Assembly: GCF_039939195.1 (NCBI RefSeq) | Contig: NZ_JBDUUH010000015.1 | Span: forward strand, 1-64,000 | From: Foliimonas ilicis | GTDB lineage: Bacteria; Pseudomonadota; Alphaproteobacteria; Rhizobiales; Rhizobiaceae | Direction: 5' to 3' | DNA: 64,000 bases | Shown here: positions 23,438-32,000 of the stretch, piece after piece | Layout of the letters: the number at the start of each line of letters is the position of its first letter | Position numbering within the stretch: position 1 is the first letter of the stretch | Program-made: the position numbers and the translations under genes | Notes under the pieces: generated by a model | Databases searched by the model: none | What the model was told of the DNA's origin: nothing | The model's input: only the letters and a program-made list of their open reading frames with translations

Positions 23438-24328
23438 ATGTCAGCCGCCGAGGATTTCACTTCTGCCGTGCCGTTCGAAATCCGGATGGGCGCAGAACAG
23501 AGGGTTCCTTTCGTTTTCAACTCTCCGCATAGCGGGCGCTTTTATCCGGATCGCTTTCTTCGCATGACGAAGCTGGATGCGCATGCCGTGCGCCGTTCCG
23601 AAGATTGTTATGTGGACGAGCTTTTCGGCGGGGCGGTGGCGCTAGGCGCGCCCTTGCTGGCGGCGCATTTCCCCCGGGCCTATCTCGATGTGAACCGCGA
23701 GCCTTTCGAGCTCGATCCGCGCATGTTCGTCGAACCGGTTCCTTCATTCGCCAATATACGCTCCGTGCGCGTTGCAGGCGGTCTCGGCACGATACCCAAA
23801 CTCGTCGGTGAGGGGCTGGACATCTATCCGAGCCGTTTGCCGCTGGCCGAGGCACTGGATCGCATAGAGACGGTCTACAAGCCTTATCATGAGCGGCTGA
23901 AGCGCCTTTTGATGCAGACGCATGCGCGGTTCGGCTATGCGGTTCTCATTGATTGCCATTCGATGCCGGCAAGCATCAGGATCGGCGACGGAAGCGTGCG
24001 GCCCGATTTCATCATCGGTGACAGGTTCGGGGCGTCCGCGTCGCGGGACCTGACCGAAAGGGCAATCGGCCTTCTTTTGTCGATGGGCTATACGGTCGCT
24101 CACAACAAACCATATGCCGGCGGTTTCATAACCGAGCATTATGGCCGGCCGGCGCGAGGCCTTCATGCGTTGCAGATCGAGATAAATCGCGGCCTTTATC
24201 TCAATGAACGAACTCTCCAGAAATCAGTGGGATTCGCCGCGCTTTGTGATGATCTCACGCGTTTCTCGGCCGATCTCATGTCCATGCCGGACAGCGATTT
24301 CATCGATCTTCCGCTGGCTGCCGAATAG
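23438..24328 (+). CDS. N-formylglutamate amidohydrolase
   Basis: A 296-residue FGase-family zinc hydrolase. Motifs are FNSPHSGRFYPDRF (metal-binding His), the RRSEDCYVDELF block, YLDVNREPFELDPRMF, VLIDCHSMP and GGFITEHYGRPARGLHALQIEINR. It releases formate and glutamate from N-formylglutamate, usually the last step of one histidine-degradation route. No other hut genes are nearby, so it may act in general deformylation. The start ATG at 23438 has AAGGA upstream. The strong hairpin after the stop belongs to the antisense-strand sRNA rather than to this gene. Confidence 0.85.
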   Translation: MSAAEDFTSAVPFEIRMGAEQRVPFVFNSPHSGRFYPDRFLRMTKLDAHAVRRSEDCYVDELFGGAVALGAPLLAAHFPRAYLDVNREPFELDPRMFVEPVPSFANIRSVRVAGGLGTIPKLVGEGLDIYPSRLPLAEALDRIETVYKPYHERLKRLLMQTHARFGYAVLIDCHSMPASIRIGDGSVRPDFIIGDRFGASASRDLTERAIGLLLSMGYTVAHNKPYAGGFITEHYGRPARGLHALQIEINRGLYLNERTLQKSVGFAALCDDLTRFSADLMSMPDSDFIDLPLAAE

Positions 24329-24345
24329 GCTTTTGCTTCGCGCAT

Positions 24346-24430
24346 AAAAAGACCGCGTTGTTTGCACAACGCGGTCGAAGTCTAGGGAGGAAACGCCCAA
24401 GAAGGGCATGAACAGAACAAACTGTCCGAC
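24346..24430 (-). ncRNA. mmgR: MmgR-like (alpha-r8 family) trans-acting small RNA
   Basis: A roughly 85-nt RNA on the minus strand. Its parts are a 5' region with weak pairing, a small GCCC/GGGC hairpin (24395-24407), an unpaired TTTCCTCCCT (24384-24393) and a perfect 11-bp terminator stem (24351-24361/24366-24376) followed by TTTTT. The central 10-mer is, from memory, the hallmark of the alpha-r8/MmgR family, which is about 77 nt in Sinorhizobium and controls PHB storage. CU-rich loops of this kind pair with ribosome-binding sites, usually with Hfq. A consensus promoter lies at the right distance. Confidence 0.75.
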
Positions 24431-24434
24431 TGCA

Positions 24435-24462
24435 AAATTATTGTGCGCTGCACAAATGTCAA
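24435..24462 (-). promoter_or_regulatory. sigma-70 promoter of the MmgR-like sRNA with internal palindrome
   Basis: On the minus strand a perfect -35 TTGACA (24462-24457) is separated by 16 bp from the -10-like TAATTT (24440-24435), putting transcription start near 24428. The spacer contains the perfect inverted repeat TTGTGC-N3-GCACAA, so a regulator could sit between the two hexamers and block polymerase. Confidence 0.65.
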
Positions 24463-24538
24463 GCTGTTTTCACCCTTTTTAATCGGGTGGGTCTGTGCGA
24501 ATGGATCGCCAAGCCACGGAAATCGTGGAGGTGCTGAA

Positions 24539-25327
24539 TTGAGGGGTCCGAAATTGAACATCGATAGTGAGCTTTTCCGGCAGATTGCGGCGGCTGCGGC
24601 CGCTGAAACGCTTCCCCGCTTTCGCAATCTCGACGGTGTAATCAACAAATTGTCATCGGGCTTCGATCCGGTCACAGAAGCAGACCGCGAAGCCGAGAAC
24701 GCGATACGCGCGCTGATCACAAAGCACTTTCCCGATCATGGAATTCTCGGCGAAGAACATGGCACCTTCAACGGTTCCAGCAGCCATATCTGGGTCATCG
24801 ATCCGATCGATGGAACGCGTGCGTTCATATCGGGGCTTCCCGTGTGGGGCACGCTGGTCGGCCTGACGGTGGACAAGCGCGCGGTTGCCGGAATGATGTC
24901 GCAGCCCTTCACCGGCGAATTGTTCTATGCCGATGAAACAGGCGCCTTTTACGAAGGTCCGGGCGGCGCGCGCAATTTGCAGGTTCGCAGGACGACGGCT
25001 CTTTCGGATGCGACGCTTTTCACCACGACGCCCGTAATGTTCAAGGGCGAATTGCGCGCCCGTTTCGACGCGCTTGAGGCCCAGGTGCGCCTGTCGCGCT
25101 ATGGCGTGGACTGCTACGCATTCGCCATGCTGGCTGCAGGGCAGGTGGATATCGTCGTCGAATGCGGCCTGCAGCCTTACGATATCGTTGCGCTCATCCC
25201 GATCATCGAGAAAGCGGGCGGCGTCATCACCAATTTTGATGGTGAACGCGCAGAGGCCGGAGGCTCGGTCATCGCTGCGGCCACGCCGGAGCTTCACAGG
25301 GCAGCCCGGCACATACTTGCCGGGTAA
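24539..25327 (+). CDS. hisN: Inositol-monophosphatase family phosphatase, probable histidinol-phosphatase
   Basis: A 262-residue IMPase-fold enzyme. Metal-binding motifs are DPVTEADREAE, GEEHG, WVIDPIDGTRAFISG and GLQPYDIVALIPIIEKAGG. The RAFISGLP extension after DGT is typical of the HisN-type histidinol-phosphatase branch, which dephosphorylates L-histidinol phosphate in histidine synthesis; this assignment is from pattern recognition. The start is TTG at 24539 because GGAGG lies 7 bases upstream. The ATG-initiated longer reading from 24443 would run through the divergent sRNA promoter. Confidence 0.78.
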   Translation: MRGPKLNIDSELFRQIAAAAAAETLPRFRNLDGVINKLSSGFDPVTEADREAENAIRALITKHFPDHGILGEEHGTFNGSSSHIWVIDPIDGTRAFISGLPVWGTLVGLTVDKRAVAGMMSQPFTGELFYADETGAFYEGPGGARNLQVRRTTALSDATLFTTTPVMFKGELRARFDALEAQVRLSRYGVDCYAFAMLAAGQVDIVVECGLQPYDIVALIPIIEKAGGVITNFDGERAEAGGSVIAAATPELHRAARHILAG

Positions 25328-25401
25328 GAGCCCTTTGCAAATTCTCCCTACCGCCCATCTGACTCGCCAGGGCGAATTATCAAAAGGGCTCTACATCAAA
25401 A

Positions 25402-26361
25402 TCAGGCAAGCGGCGGTTCGGAGCCTGGAATGAAGGCGTCAAATGCCGCCAGGCATTGATCGCGGAAAAAATCCGTCTCCTGCAAGAGCTCGTGCTTTGC
25501 ACCGTCGATTGTCAGCAACGAACCTGAGCGCAGACGCCGCGCATAATCCTCGACCGCGCGGCTGGAAACGACCGTATCGGCACCCGCCGAGAGAAACAGC
25601 GTCGGTATCCGCACGCGCTCCATGAATTCCGGGTCTCTGACAATTGCCACCGCTTTTGCCGCCGCGCGTAGCCAGGCGACGGTAGGTGCGGCGAGTTCCA
25701 ATTGCGGGTAGCTGTCGTAGAGAAGCCTGTTTCGCGCAAAGCGCTCCGGATCGCTCGTCACCTTGTTGTCGGCGAATTTGCGCTCTGCGGCAGATGGTTT
25801 TCCGCCCGGCGCATAGAGCCGCCCAAGGCCCATGAAAGTCAGCGCGGTTGCGAGCCTTTCAACGCCTTTCATCGACGGAATTTGACCCGGAAGATCCAGA
25901 AACGGCGTCAACAGAACCATGCGCTGAATGCGGTTCACCAGCGATTCGGCCGCCAAAAGCGCAATCAGCGCGCCAGCAGAATGCGCCAGAAGATAGTAGG
26001 GGCCGGGGCAATCCGGCAGGACGATTTCCGCAAAGAACTGCTCTAAATCGCGCACATAATCCTGAAAGCTTCGCACATAGCCGCGTTTCGGATCACGCAG
26101 CAGGCGATCGGATGCGCCCTGACCACGCAAATCGAAGGTCGCAACGCCCAGTCCGCGACCAGACAAATCCCTTGTCGTCTCGAAGTATTTTTCGATGCAC
26201 TCGTTGCGGCCGGTCAGGATCACGACCGTTCCGATGCGCGGGCGGCCTGTCGCGGCAAATTGTGCATAACGGATCCTGCGGCCATCACGGGTGGTGAAAT
26301 AGCCGGCATGGGCATTTTCCGGCACCGGATTTCCCGGAATGTCGAAGAAAAGATCCATCAT
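25402..26361 (-). CDS. Alpha/beta hydrolase, lysophospholipase (PldB) type
   Basis: A 319-residue Hydrolase_4 family serine hydrolase. The oxyanion segment is TVVILTGRNECIEKYFE, the nucleophile elbow LLAHSAGALIAL (AHSAG in place of GHSxG), the acid in LFLSAGADTVVS and the His in GAKHELLQE. FDLRGQGASDR is the usual monoglyceride-lipase motif. No signal peptide is present, so it is probably cytosolic and acts on lysophospholipids or monoacylglycerols. The start is uncertain: ATG 26361/26358 begins the conserved part, while a TTG at 26451 would add about 30 residues. Neither has a strong ribosome site. Confidence 0.75.
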   Translation of the reverse strand: MMDLFFDIPGNPVPENAHAGYFTTRDGRRIRYAQFAATGRPRIGTVVILTGRNECIEKYFETTRDLSGRGLGVATFDLRGQGASDRLLRDPKRGYVRSFQDYVRDLEQFFAEIVLPDCPGPYYLLAHSAGALIALLAAESLVNRIQRMVLLTPFLDLPGQIPSMKGVERLATALTFMGLGRLYAPGGKPSAAERKFADNKVTSDPERFARNRLLYDSYPQLELAAPTVAWLRAAAKAVAIVRDPEFMERVRIPTLFLSAGADTVVSSRAVEDYARRLRSGSLLTIDGAKHELLQETDFFRDQCLAAFDAFIPGSEPPLA

Positions 26362-26528
26362 GATGGGCGGGCGCACTCCCGGTCGTTCGAATATGTCGGT
26401 GATAGGAAGGGCAGCGTCCAAAAGCAAAGGGTTTTGCGGGATATAAAGCAATTCCAGGAAAAGTGTGTAGCGGTTTTCCGTCCGGGATTGCTCAAAAACA
26501 AATGGCTGCGGGCAGGCCTGAAAACTGC

Positions 26529-26572
26529 GAGGCCGGAAGCCACCTTACTTAACGCGGTGGGCTTCCGGCCTC
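26529..26572. other. Perfect 13-bp inverted repeat in a gene-free stretch
   Basis: GAGGCCGGAAGCC and GGCTTCCGGCCTC are separated by 18 bp. Only short Ts follow on either strand, so terminator activity is uncertain. It lies in the region between the hydrolase and the heat-shock gene (26452-26739), in which nothing else with coding character was found. Confidence 0.5.
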
Positions 26573-26739
26573 TGACGATCCGTGTGGAAGGGACGTTACA
26601 CCCGGATCGGCTTCTCTTTGTTGATTTGAAGATAGATGCTGGCGCCTGAACGCTATCCGAAGGGCAGGTTCATCTGGCGTTCATCGAATTCGCGGGCAGT
26701 GGCCGTCTTGAAAAGCGATTTTCGGCTACCCAAATGTCT

Positions 26740-26841
26740 CATGCGGTCGCCAGAACGGGGCCGCTGATCCTCCCGGAACGCCAATCAAGGGTTCTTCAGG
26801 GTCAAACGCAAAACCATGTTGCTCAACAGGAGAACACTTCC
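26740..26841 (+). promoter_or_regulatory. ROSE-type RNA thermometer upstream of hsp20
   Basis: The 3' end of the leader reads GTTGCTCAACAGGAGAAC (26818-26835), directly before the start codon. GTT-CTC pairs with GAG-AAC, leaving one G bulged, so the AGGAG ribosome site is masked. This bulged-G pairing, UUGCU against AGGAG, is the core of the ROSE elements described for rhizobial small heat-shock genes, and even GGAGAACAC matches the Bradyrhizobium leader as remembered. A further stem upstream (GCGG/CCGC near 26744-26765) is plausible. Melting at high temperature would open translation. Confidence 0.8.
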
Positions 26842-27312
26842 ATGCGTCACGTTGATTTTTCCCCGCTCTATCGTTCGACCGTCGGTTTCGACCGTCTTTT
26901 CACGATGCTCGATTCGCTTGCGCAGCCAGAAACCGCGCAGACCTATCCGCCTTACAATATCGAGCGGACCGGTGAGGACTCTTACCGCATCAGCATGGCA
27001 GTTGCCGGCTTTTCGGATGAGGACATCGCAATCGAAGCGCACCGCAATGTGCTTTCCGTGAAAGGCGAGAAGAAGGATGACAATTCCGGCGAGGGCTCGG
27101 AAGTCCTTTATCGCGGAATTGCCTCGCGCGCCTTCGAGCGCCGCTTCCAGCTTGCCGACCATGTCGAAGTTGTAGGCGCTGCCCTTAAAAACGGCCTGCT
27201 TCACATTGATCTCAAGCGCAATATTCCCGAGCAGTTGAAGCCTCGCAAGATCGAGATCAAGGCTGTTGCGGACAAGACCGCCAAGCAGATCGAGGCGAAA
27301 GCCACGAACTAA
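26842..27312 (+). CDS. Small heat-shock protein, Hsp20/IbpA family
   Basis: A 156-residue ATP-independent chaperone. The N-terminus (MRHVDFSPLYRSTVGFDRLF) is of the rhizobial class A IbpA type. The alpha-crystallin domain covers about 38-130, with YPPYNIERTGEDSYRISMAVAG at its start and the conserved GLLHIDLKRNIPE near its end. An extended C-terminal tail KPRKIEIKA contains the I-x-I oligomerisation motif. The ATG at 26842 is preceded by AGGAG at 9-bp spacing inside a ROSE-like hairpin. A strong terminator follows 22 bp after the stop, so it is monocistronic. Confidence 0.93.
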   Translation: MRHVDFSPLYRSTVGFDRLFTMLDSLAQPETAQTYPPYNIERTGEDSYRISMAVAGFSDEDIAIEAHRNVLSVKGEKKDDNSGEGSEVLYRGIASRAFERRFQLADHVEVVGAALKNGLLHIDLKRNIPEQLKPRKIEIKAVADKTAKQIEAKATN

Positions 27313-27334
27313 CCCGCTCCCTCCCGAGCAAAAG

Positions 27335-27359
27335 CGGCGCCGTGAGGCGCCGTTTTTTT
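27335..27359 (+). terminator. Rho-independent terminator of hsp20
   Basis: A perfect 7-bp GC stem (CGGCGCC, GTGA loop, GGCGCCG) is followed immediately by seven Ts. Confidence 0.92.
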
Positions 27360-27375
27360 ATGCTTTGCTGAAAGG

Positions 27376-27559
27376 CTGAGTTCTGTCGCGCCCCCCTCTG
27401 TCCTGCCGGACATCTCCCCCACGGGTGGGGAGATTGGCAGCTTCGACGCATTGCTAAACTATTCGTCGCTGAAGGTTGGCAAAAGTTTGAATGAAGTCTG
27501 ATCTCCCCACCTGTGGGGGAGATGTCCGGCAGGACAGAGGGGGGCGCGACAGAACTCAG
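27376..27559. repeat. Palindromic intergenic repeat, family 1 (copy B)
   Basis: The longest and most perfect copy. Arms of about 47 bp start CTGAGTTCTGTCGCG and run through the C-rich block, CTCTGTCCTGCCGGACATCT and CCCCCAC. The right arm is the exact complement and ends ACAGAACTCAG. The 80-bp centre differs from copies A, C and E and is more like copy D (GCAGCTT near the left arm, CTGATCTCC at the right). It fills the gap between convergent hsp20 and the aldolase gene. Confidence 0.88.
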
Positions 27560-27566
27560 CCTCAAA

Positions 27567-28616
27567 TCAGCCGATCAAACCACCAAAACGATCCACTTCT
27601 TCAGCCGTCGTCGCAAAACTCGTAACGAACCGGCAGAGCGTTTCGTTTTCACCGATCTCGCCAGCAAACCCATGCGGTGCGCCCCACGGATAAAACGCCG
27701 CGCCGCTCTCGTTGAGCGAAGCCACCTTGTCCTTTGCCATCACCGCAAAGACTTCGTTGGCCTGCGGCTCCCACGCCAGGCGCACCGTTTTCGACGCCCG
27801 CATGGCCAAAGCCAGTCGCTGCGCCATGGCATTCGAATGCCTGGCATTATCGAGCCAAAGATCATCAGCGAAGTAAGCTTCGAATTGCGCGGCAATGAAG
27901 CGGGATTTCGAGAAAAGCTGCGCCGCGCGCTTGCGAATGAAGCCGAATTCGCGCGCGCGGTCGAGATCGAACAGAATCACTGCTTCGGCGCACCAGCAGC
28001 CATTTTTGGTGCCGCCGAAGGAAATCATGTCCACGCTGCGCTTCCATGTCATTTCCGCAGGCGTGGTATCGAGCGCGACGAGTGCATTGGCAAAGCGCGA
28101 GCCATCCATATGGAAGGGCAAATCGTACTTTTTCGCGATCGCGGCAATGGCTGCGATTTCGTCCAGGCTGTAGACAGTACCGACTTCACTCGCCTGCGTT
28201 ACCGAAACGGCCATGGGCTGGCCGCCATGCACGAAATCGGGATCGAAATGGCCGATTGCTTTGTCGAGATTGGCCGCAGTCATCTTGCCGAGTGGGCCAT
28301 CGACGGCTTTGAGGCGTGCGCCGCCTGTCAGATATTCGGGCGCGCCGCATTCATCCTCAAGCATATGGGCTTCGCGGTGGCAGAAGCTAACGCCACCGGG
28401 ACGAACGACGGAGGCCAGCGCCAAGGAATTCGCGGCCGTTCCCGTGCCGACGAAAAACACCGCCGCCTCGCGCTCGAAAATGGCGCTGATCTTGTCCGAA
28501 ACTGCCTTGTCGAGATCGCTTCCGCCATATGCGGGGACAAATCCGCCCGCATGTGCCGAGAGGCTGGCGGCAATTGCCGGATGGGCGCCCGCCCAATTGT
28601 CAGAGGCAAAAAACAT
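27567..28616 (-). CDS. Low-specificity L-threonine aldolase (beta-eliminating lyase family)
   Basis: A 349-residue PLP enzyme of fold type I. Features are FASDNWAGAHPAI at the N-terminus, YGGSDLDKAV, the cofactor-ring motif GTGTAANSLAL, CHREAHMLEDECGAPE, HMDGSRFANALVAL, and the Schiff-base lysine in SFGGTKNGCWCAEA. It splits L-threonine or allo-threonine to glycine and acetaldehyde. The ATG at 28616 has only a weak GGAAT upstream; earlier in-frame starts add residues without homology. It stops 7 bp from repeat copy B. Confidence 0.88.
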   Translation of the reverse strand: MFFASDNWAGAHPAIAASLSAHAGGFVPAYGGSDLDKAVSDKISAIFEREAAVFFVGTGTAANSLALASVVRPGGVSFCHREAHMLEDECGAPEYLTGGARLKAVDGPLGKMTAANLDKAIGHFDPDFVHGGQPMAVSVTQASEVGTVYSLDEIAAIAAIAKKYDLPFHMDGSRFANALVALDTTPAEMTWKRSVDMISFGGTKNGCWCAEAVILFDLDRAREFGFIRKRAAQLFSKSRFIAAQFEAYFADDLWLDNARHSNAMAQRLALAMRASKTVRLAWEPQANEVFAVMAKDKVASLNESGAAFYPWGAPHGFAGEIGENETLCRFVTSFATTAEEVDRFGGLIG

Positions 28617-28835
28617 GGGTGATTCCGTTCGGATGAGAATGACAAGAATTGAGCAGTGCGACCGCGTGCCGCTCAAGTGCCGACTTCTATCAATTCGCAT
28701 GTCTGTTACGAATAGAAAATCGCTTTTCGTAATTTGATTTCTTGTGCGGAGGCTGTGGCGAAATTATCTTTCGCAATATGCACAAAGCTTTTTCGAATCG
28801 GTCTTGTGCCGTAGGAAAAATTCTGGCATAGAAAA

Positions 28836-28860
28836 ATTAGGACAGTATTGCTGTCTTAAT
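28836..28860. promoter_or_regulatory. 25-bp near-perfect palindrome upstream of gltB
   Basis: ATTAGGACAG-TATTG-CTGTCTTAAT has ten-base arms with one mismatch. It is centred about 235 bp upstream of the gltB start in a 466-bp stretch free of genes (28617-29082). The size and symmetry suggest a dimeric regulator site. The regulator is not known, and no Lrp or NtrC consensus was recognised. The remainder of the stretch shows no coding signature. Confidence 0.5.
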
Positions 28861-29082
28861 TTGTTCGCGCATGAGCGACAGGATTTGGCGTATAGTCGCG
28901 CCGTCCTGTTTTTCGCTGTGTCGGGCGTGTGGCCGGAAAGACCGGCGGCATCACGACGCTAGATACGCTCGGCGTAGCATGGCTGCACAATCAGCCGAAC
29001 TTTGAATATTGGAGCACCGGAGCGGAATATCCCAAACGGGATTGGCCGATCAGCGGTGCCCGGCCAGAAGATGGAGGATGAG

Positions 29083-32000
29083 ATGTCTGAGAGAACAACG
29101 TCCGGCTTGCCGCATTCCGTTGCGACCGAGCGAAAAGACGCGTTCGCGACCAAACCTCATTACGGTCTTCCGGCTGCTCAGGGCCTTTACGATCCGCGCA
29201 ACGAGCATGACGCCTGCGGCGTCGGCTTCATTGCGAATATGAAGGGCGCGAAATCGCACCAGATCGTCAAAGACGGCCTGTTCATCCTCGAAAACCTGAC
29301 CCACCGCGGCGCGGTGGGTGCCGACCCGCTGATGGGCGACGGCGCGGGCGTGCTCGTCCAGATTCCTGATGCGTTTTTCCGTGAGGAAATGGCAGCGCAA
29401 GGCATCGAGCTTCCGCAGATCGGCCATTACGGCGTCGGTCATGTCTTCATGCCGCGCGATGAAACGTTGCGCGCGCATATCGAGGACATCATTGCAGAGG
29501 TGGCGCAGTCGGAAGGCTTGCCGCTTATCGGCTTCCGCGACGTGCCTGTCGACAATTCCTCGCTGTCCAAGGCGCCCGACATCGCGGCATCCGAGCCGGT
29601 GCATCGTCAGGTGTTTTTCGGGCGTACGCCGGAACTCGAAAGCGACGATGATTACGAGCGTCGCCTCTATATTCTGCGCAAGGTTATTTCGGGCCGCATC
29701 TATCAGGAGACGGAAGGCCGCGACAATGGCTGCTACATCGTCTCGATGTCGGCGCGCACCATCGTCTACAAGGGCATGTTCCTCGCCTATCAGGTCGGCG
29801 CCTATTACAAGGATCTGACCGATCCGCGCTTCGAATCGGCGCTTATCCTCGTTCACCAGCGTTTTTCGACGAACACTTTCCCATCGTGGAAGCTGGCGCA
29901 CCCGTACCGCATGGTCGCGCATAATGGCGAGATCAACACGCTGCGCGGCAACGTCAACTGGATGGCGGCACGTCAGGCATCGGTCGATTCCGAACTGTTC
30001 GGCAACGACATTTCGAAGCTGTGGCCCATTTCCTATGAAGGGCAGTCGGACACCGCCTGCTTCGACAATGCGCTCGAATTCCTGTGGCAGGGCGGCTATC
30101 CGCTGGCACATGCCATGATGATGCTGATCCCCGAAGCATGGGCCGGCAACAAGCTCATGGATGGCGACCGCAAGGCATTCTACGAATATCACGCTGCACT
30201 CATGGAGCCATGGGACGGTCCGGCAGCGGTTGCCTTCACCGATGGCCGCCAGATCGGCGCGACGCTCGACCGCAACGGTCTGCGTCCCGCGCGCTATATC
30301 GTGACGGATGACGACCGCGTCATCATGGCTTCGGAAGCGGGCGTTCTGCCGGTTCCCGAAGAGCGAATCGTCAAGAAGTGGCGGCTCCAGCCCGGCAAGA
30401 TGCTGCTGATCGATCTTGAAAAGGGCCGTATCGTTTCCGACGAGGAGATCAAGTCGGAAATCGCGACCAAGCATCCTTACAAGACCTGGCTTTCCAACAC
30501 CCAGCTCATTCTCGAAGAGCTGAAGCCGGTGGAACCGCGCGCGCTTCGCAAGGATGTGACGCTGCTCGACCGCCAGCAGGCCTTCGGCTACACGCAGGAA
30601 GACACCAAGCTTCTGATGGCGCCTATGGCCACGACCGGTCAGGAAGCTGTCGGCTCGATGGGCACCGATACGCCGATTTCGGCGATGTCGGACAAGTCGA
30701 AGCTGCTCTACACCTATTTCAAGCAGAATTTCGCGCAGGTGACGAACCCGCCCATCGACCCGATCCGTGAGGAACTGGTCATGAGCCTTGTTTCCTTCAT
30801 CGGCCCACGTCCGAACATCTTCGATCTTATTGGTTCGTCGCGCCGCAAGCGCCTCGAAGTGCGCCAGCCGATCCTGACCAATGGCGATCTCGAAAAGATC
30901 CGCTCCATCGGCCACACGGAAGACCGCTTCGACACGAAGACGATCGACATCACCTATTCGAACGCGGAAGCCGCTGCCGGAATGCAGGGCGCGATCGTGC
31001 GCCTTTGCGACCGTGCGGAAGCTGCCGTTGCCGGTGGTTACAACATCATCGTGCTTTCGGACCGCCAGATCGGCGCGGACCGCATCGCAATACCCGCTCT
31101 GCTTGCGACTGCTGCCGTGCATCATCATCTGATCCGCAAGGGTCTGCGCACGTCGGTCGGCCTCGTCGTCGAATCGGGCGAGCCGCGCGAAGTGCATCAT
31201 TTCTGCTGCCTTGCAGGTTTCGGTGCCGAGGCGATCAACCCGTATCTGGCATTCGACACGCTGCTCGACATGCACAAGCGCGGCGAAATGCCAGCCGAAG
31301 TCGATCCGAGCGAGGTCGTCTCGCGCTACATCAAGTCGATCGGCAAGGGCATCCTCAAGGTCATGTCCAAGATGGGCATCTCGACCTACCAGTCCTATTG
31401 CGGCGCGCAAATCTTCGACGCGATCGGCCTCAAGACCGATTTCGTGGACCGCTATTTCACCGGCACGGCAACGACCATCGAAGGCGTCGGGCTGGAAGAA
31501 GTAGCGACGGAAACCGTCACGCGTCACGGCGACGCGTTCGGCGACGATCCAGTGCTGCGCAACGCGCTGGAAGTCGGCGGCGAGTATATGTACCGCATGC
31601 GCGGCGAAGCTCATATCTGGTCGCCGGATGCTGTTGCCACCTTGCAGCATGCCGTTCGCAAGGGCTCGTGGGATACGTTCAAGGACTATTCCGCGCAGAT
31701 CGACAGCGAAACGGCGCGCGCGCAGACCATTCGCGGCCTGTTCAAGATCAAACTTTCGGACCAGACCGGCCGCAAGAAGGTGTCTATCGACGAGGTGATG
31801 CCTGCTGCCGACATCGTCAAGCGCTTCTCGACGGGTGCGATGTCCTTCGGCTCGATCAGCCGCGAGGCGCATTCGACGCTGGCCGTTGCGATGAACCGCA
31901 TCGGCGGCAAGTCGAATACCGGCGAGGGCGGCGAGGAACCGGATCGCTATCTGCCGCTACCGGACGGTTCGGCAAACCCGGAACGCTCCGCAATCAAGCA

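Noticed and set aside
24351..24380. Terminator of the N-formylglutamate amidohydrolase gene
   Set aside because: On the plus strand the stem is preceded by As and not followed by Ts. The T run is on the minus strand, where the stem ends the MmgR-like sRNA.
26734..26841. Extended hsp20 start at 26734
   Set aside because: The conserved N-terminus begins at 26842 right after AGGAG, and the upstream stretch forms the ROSE leader.
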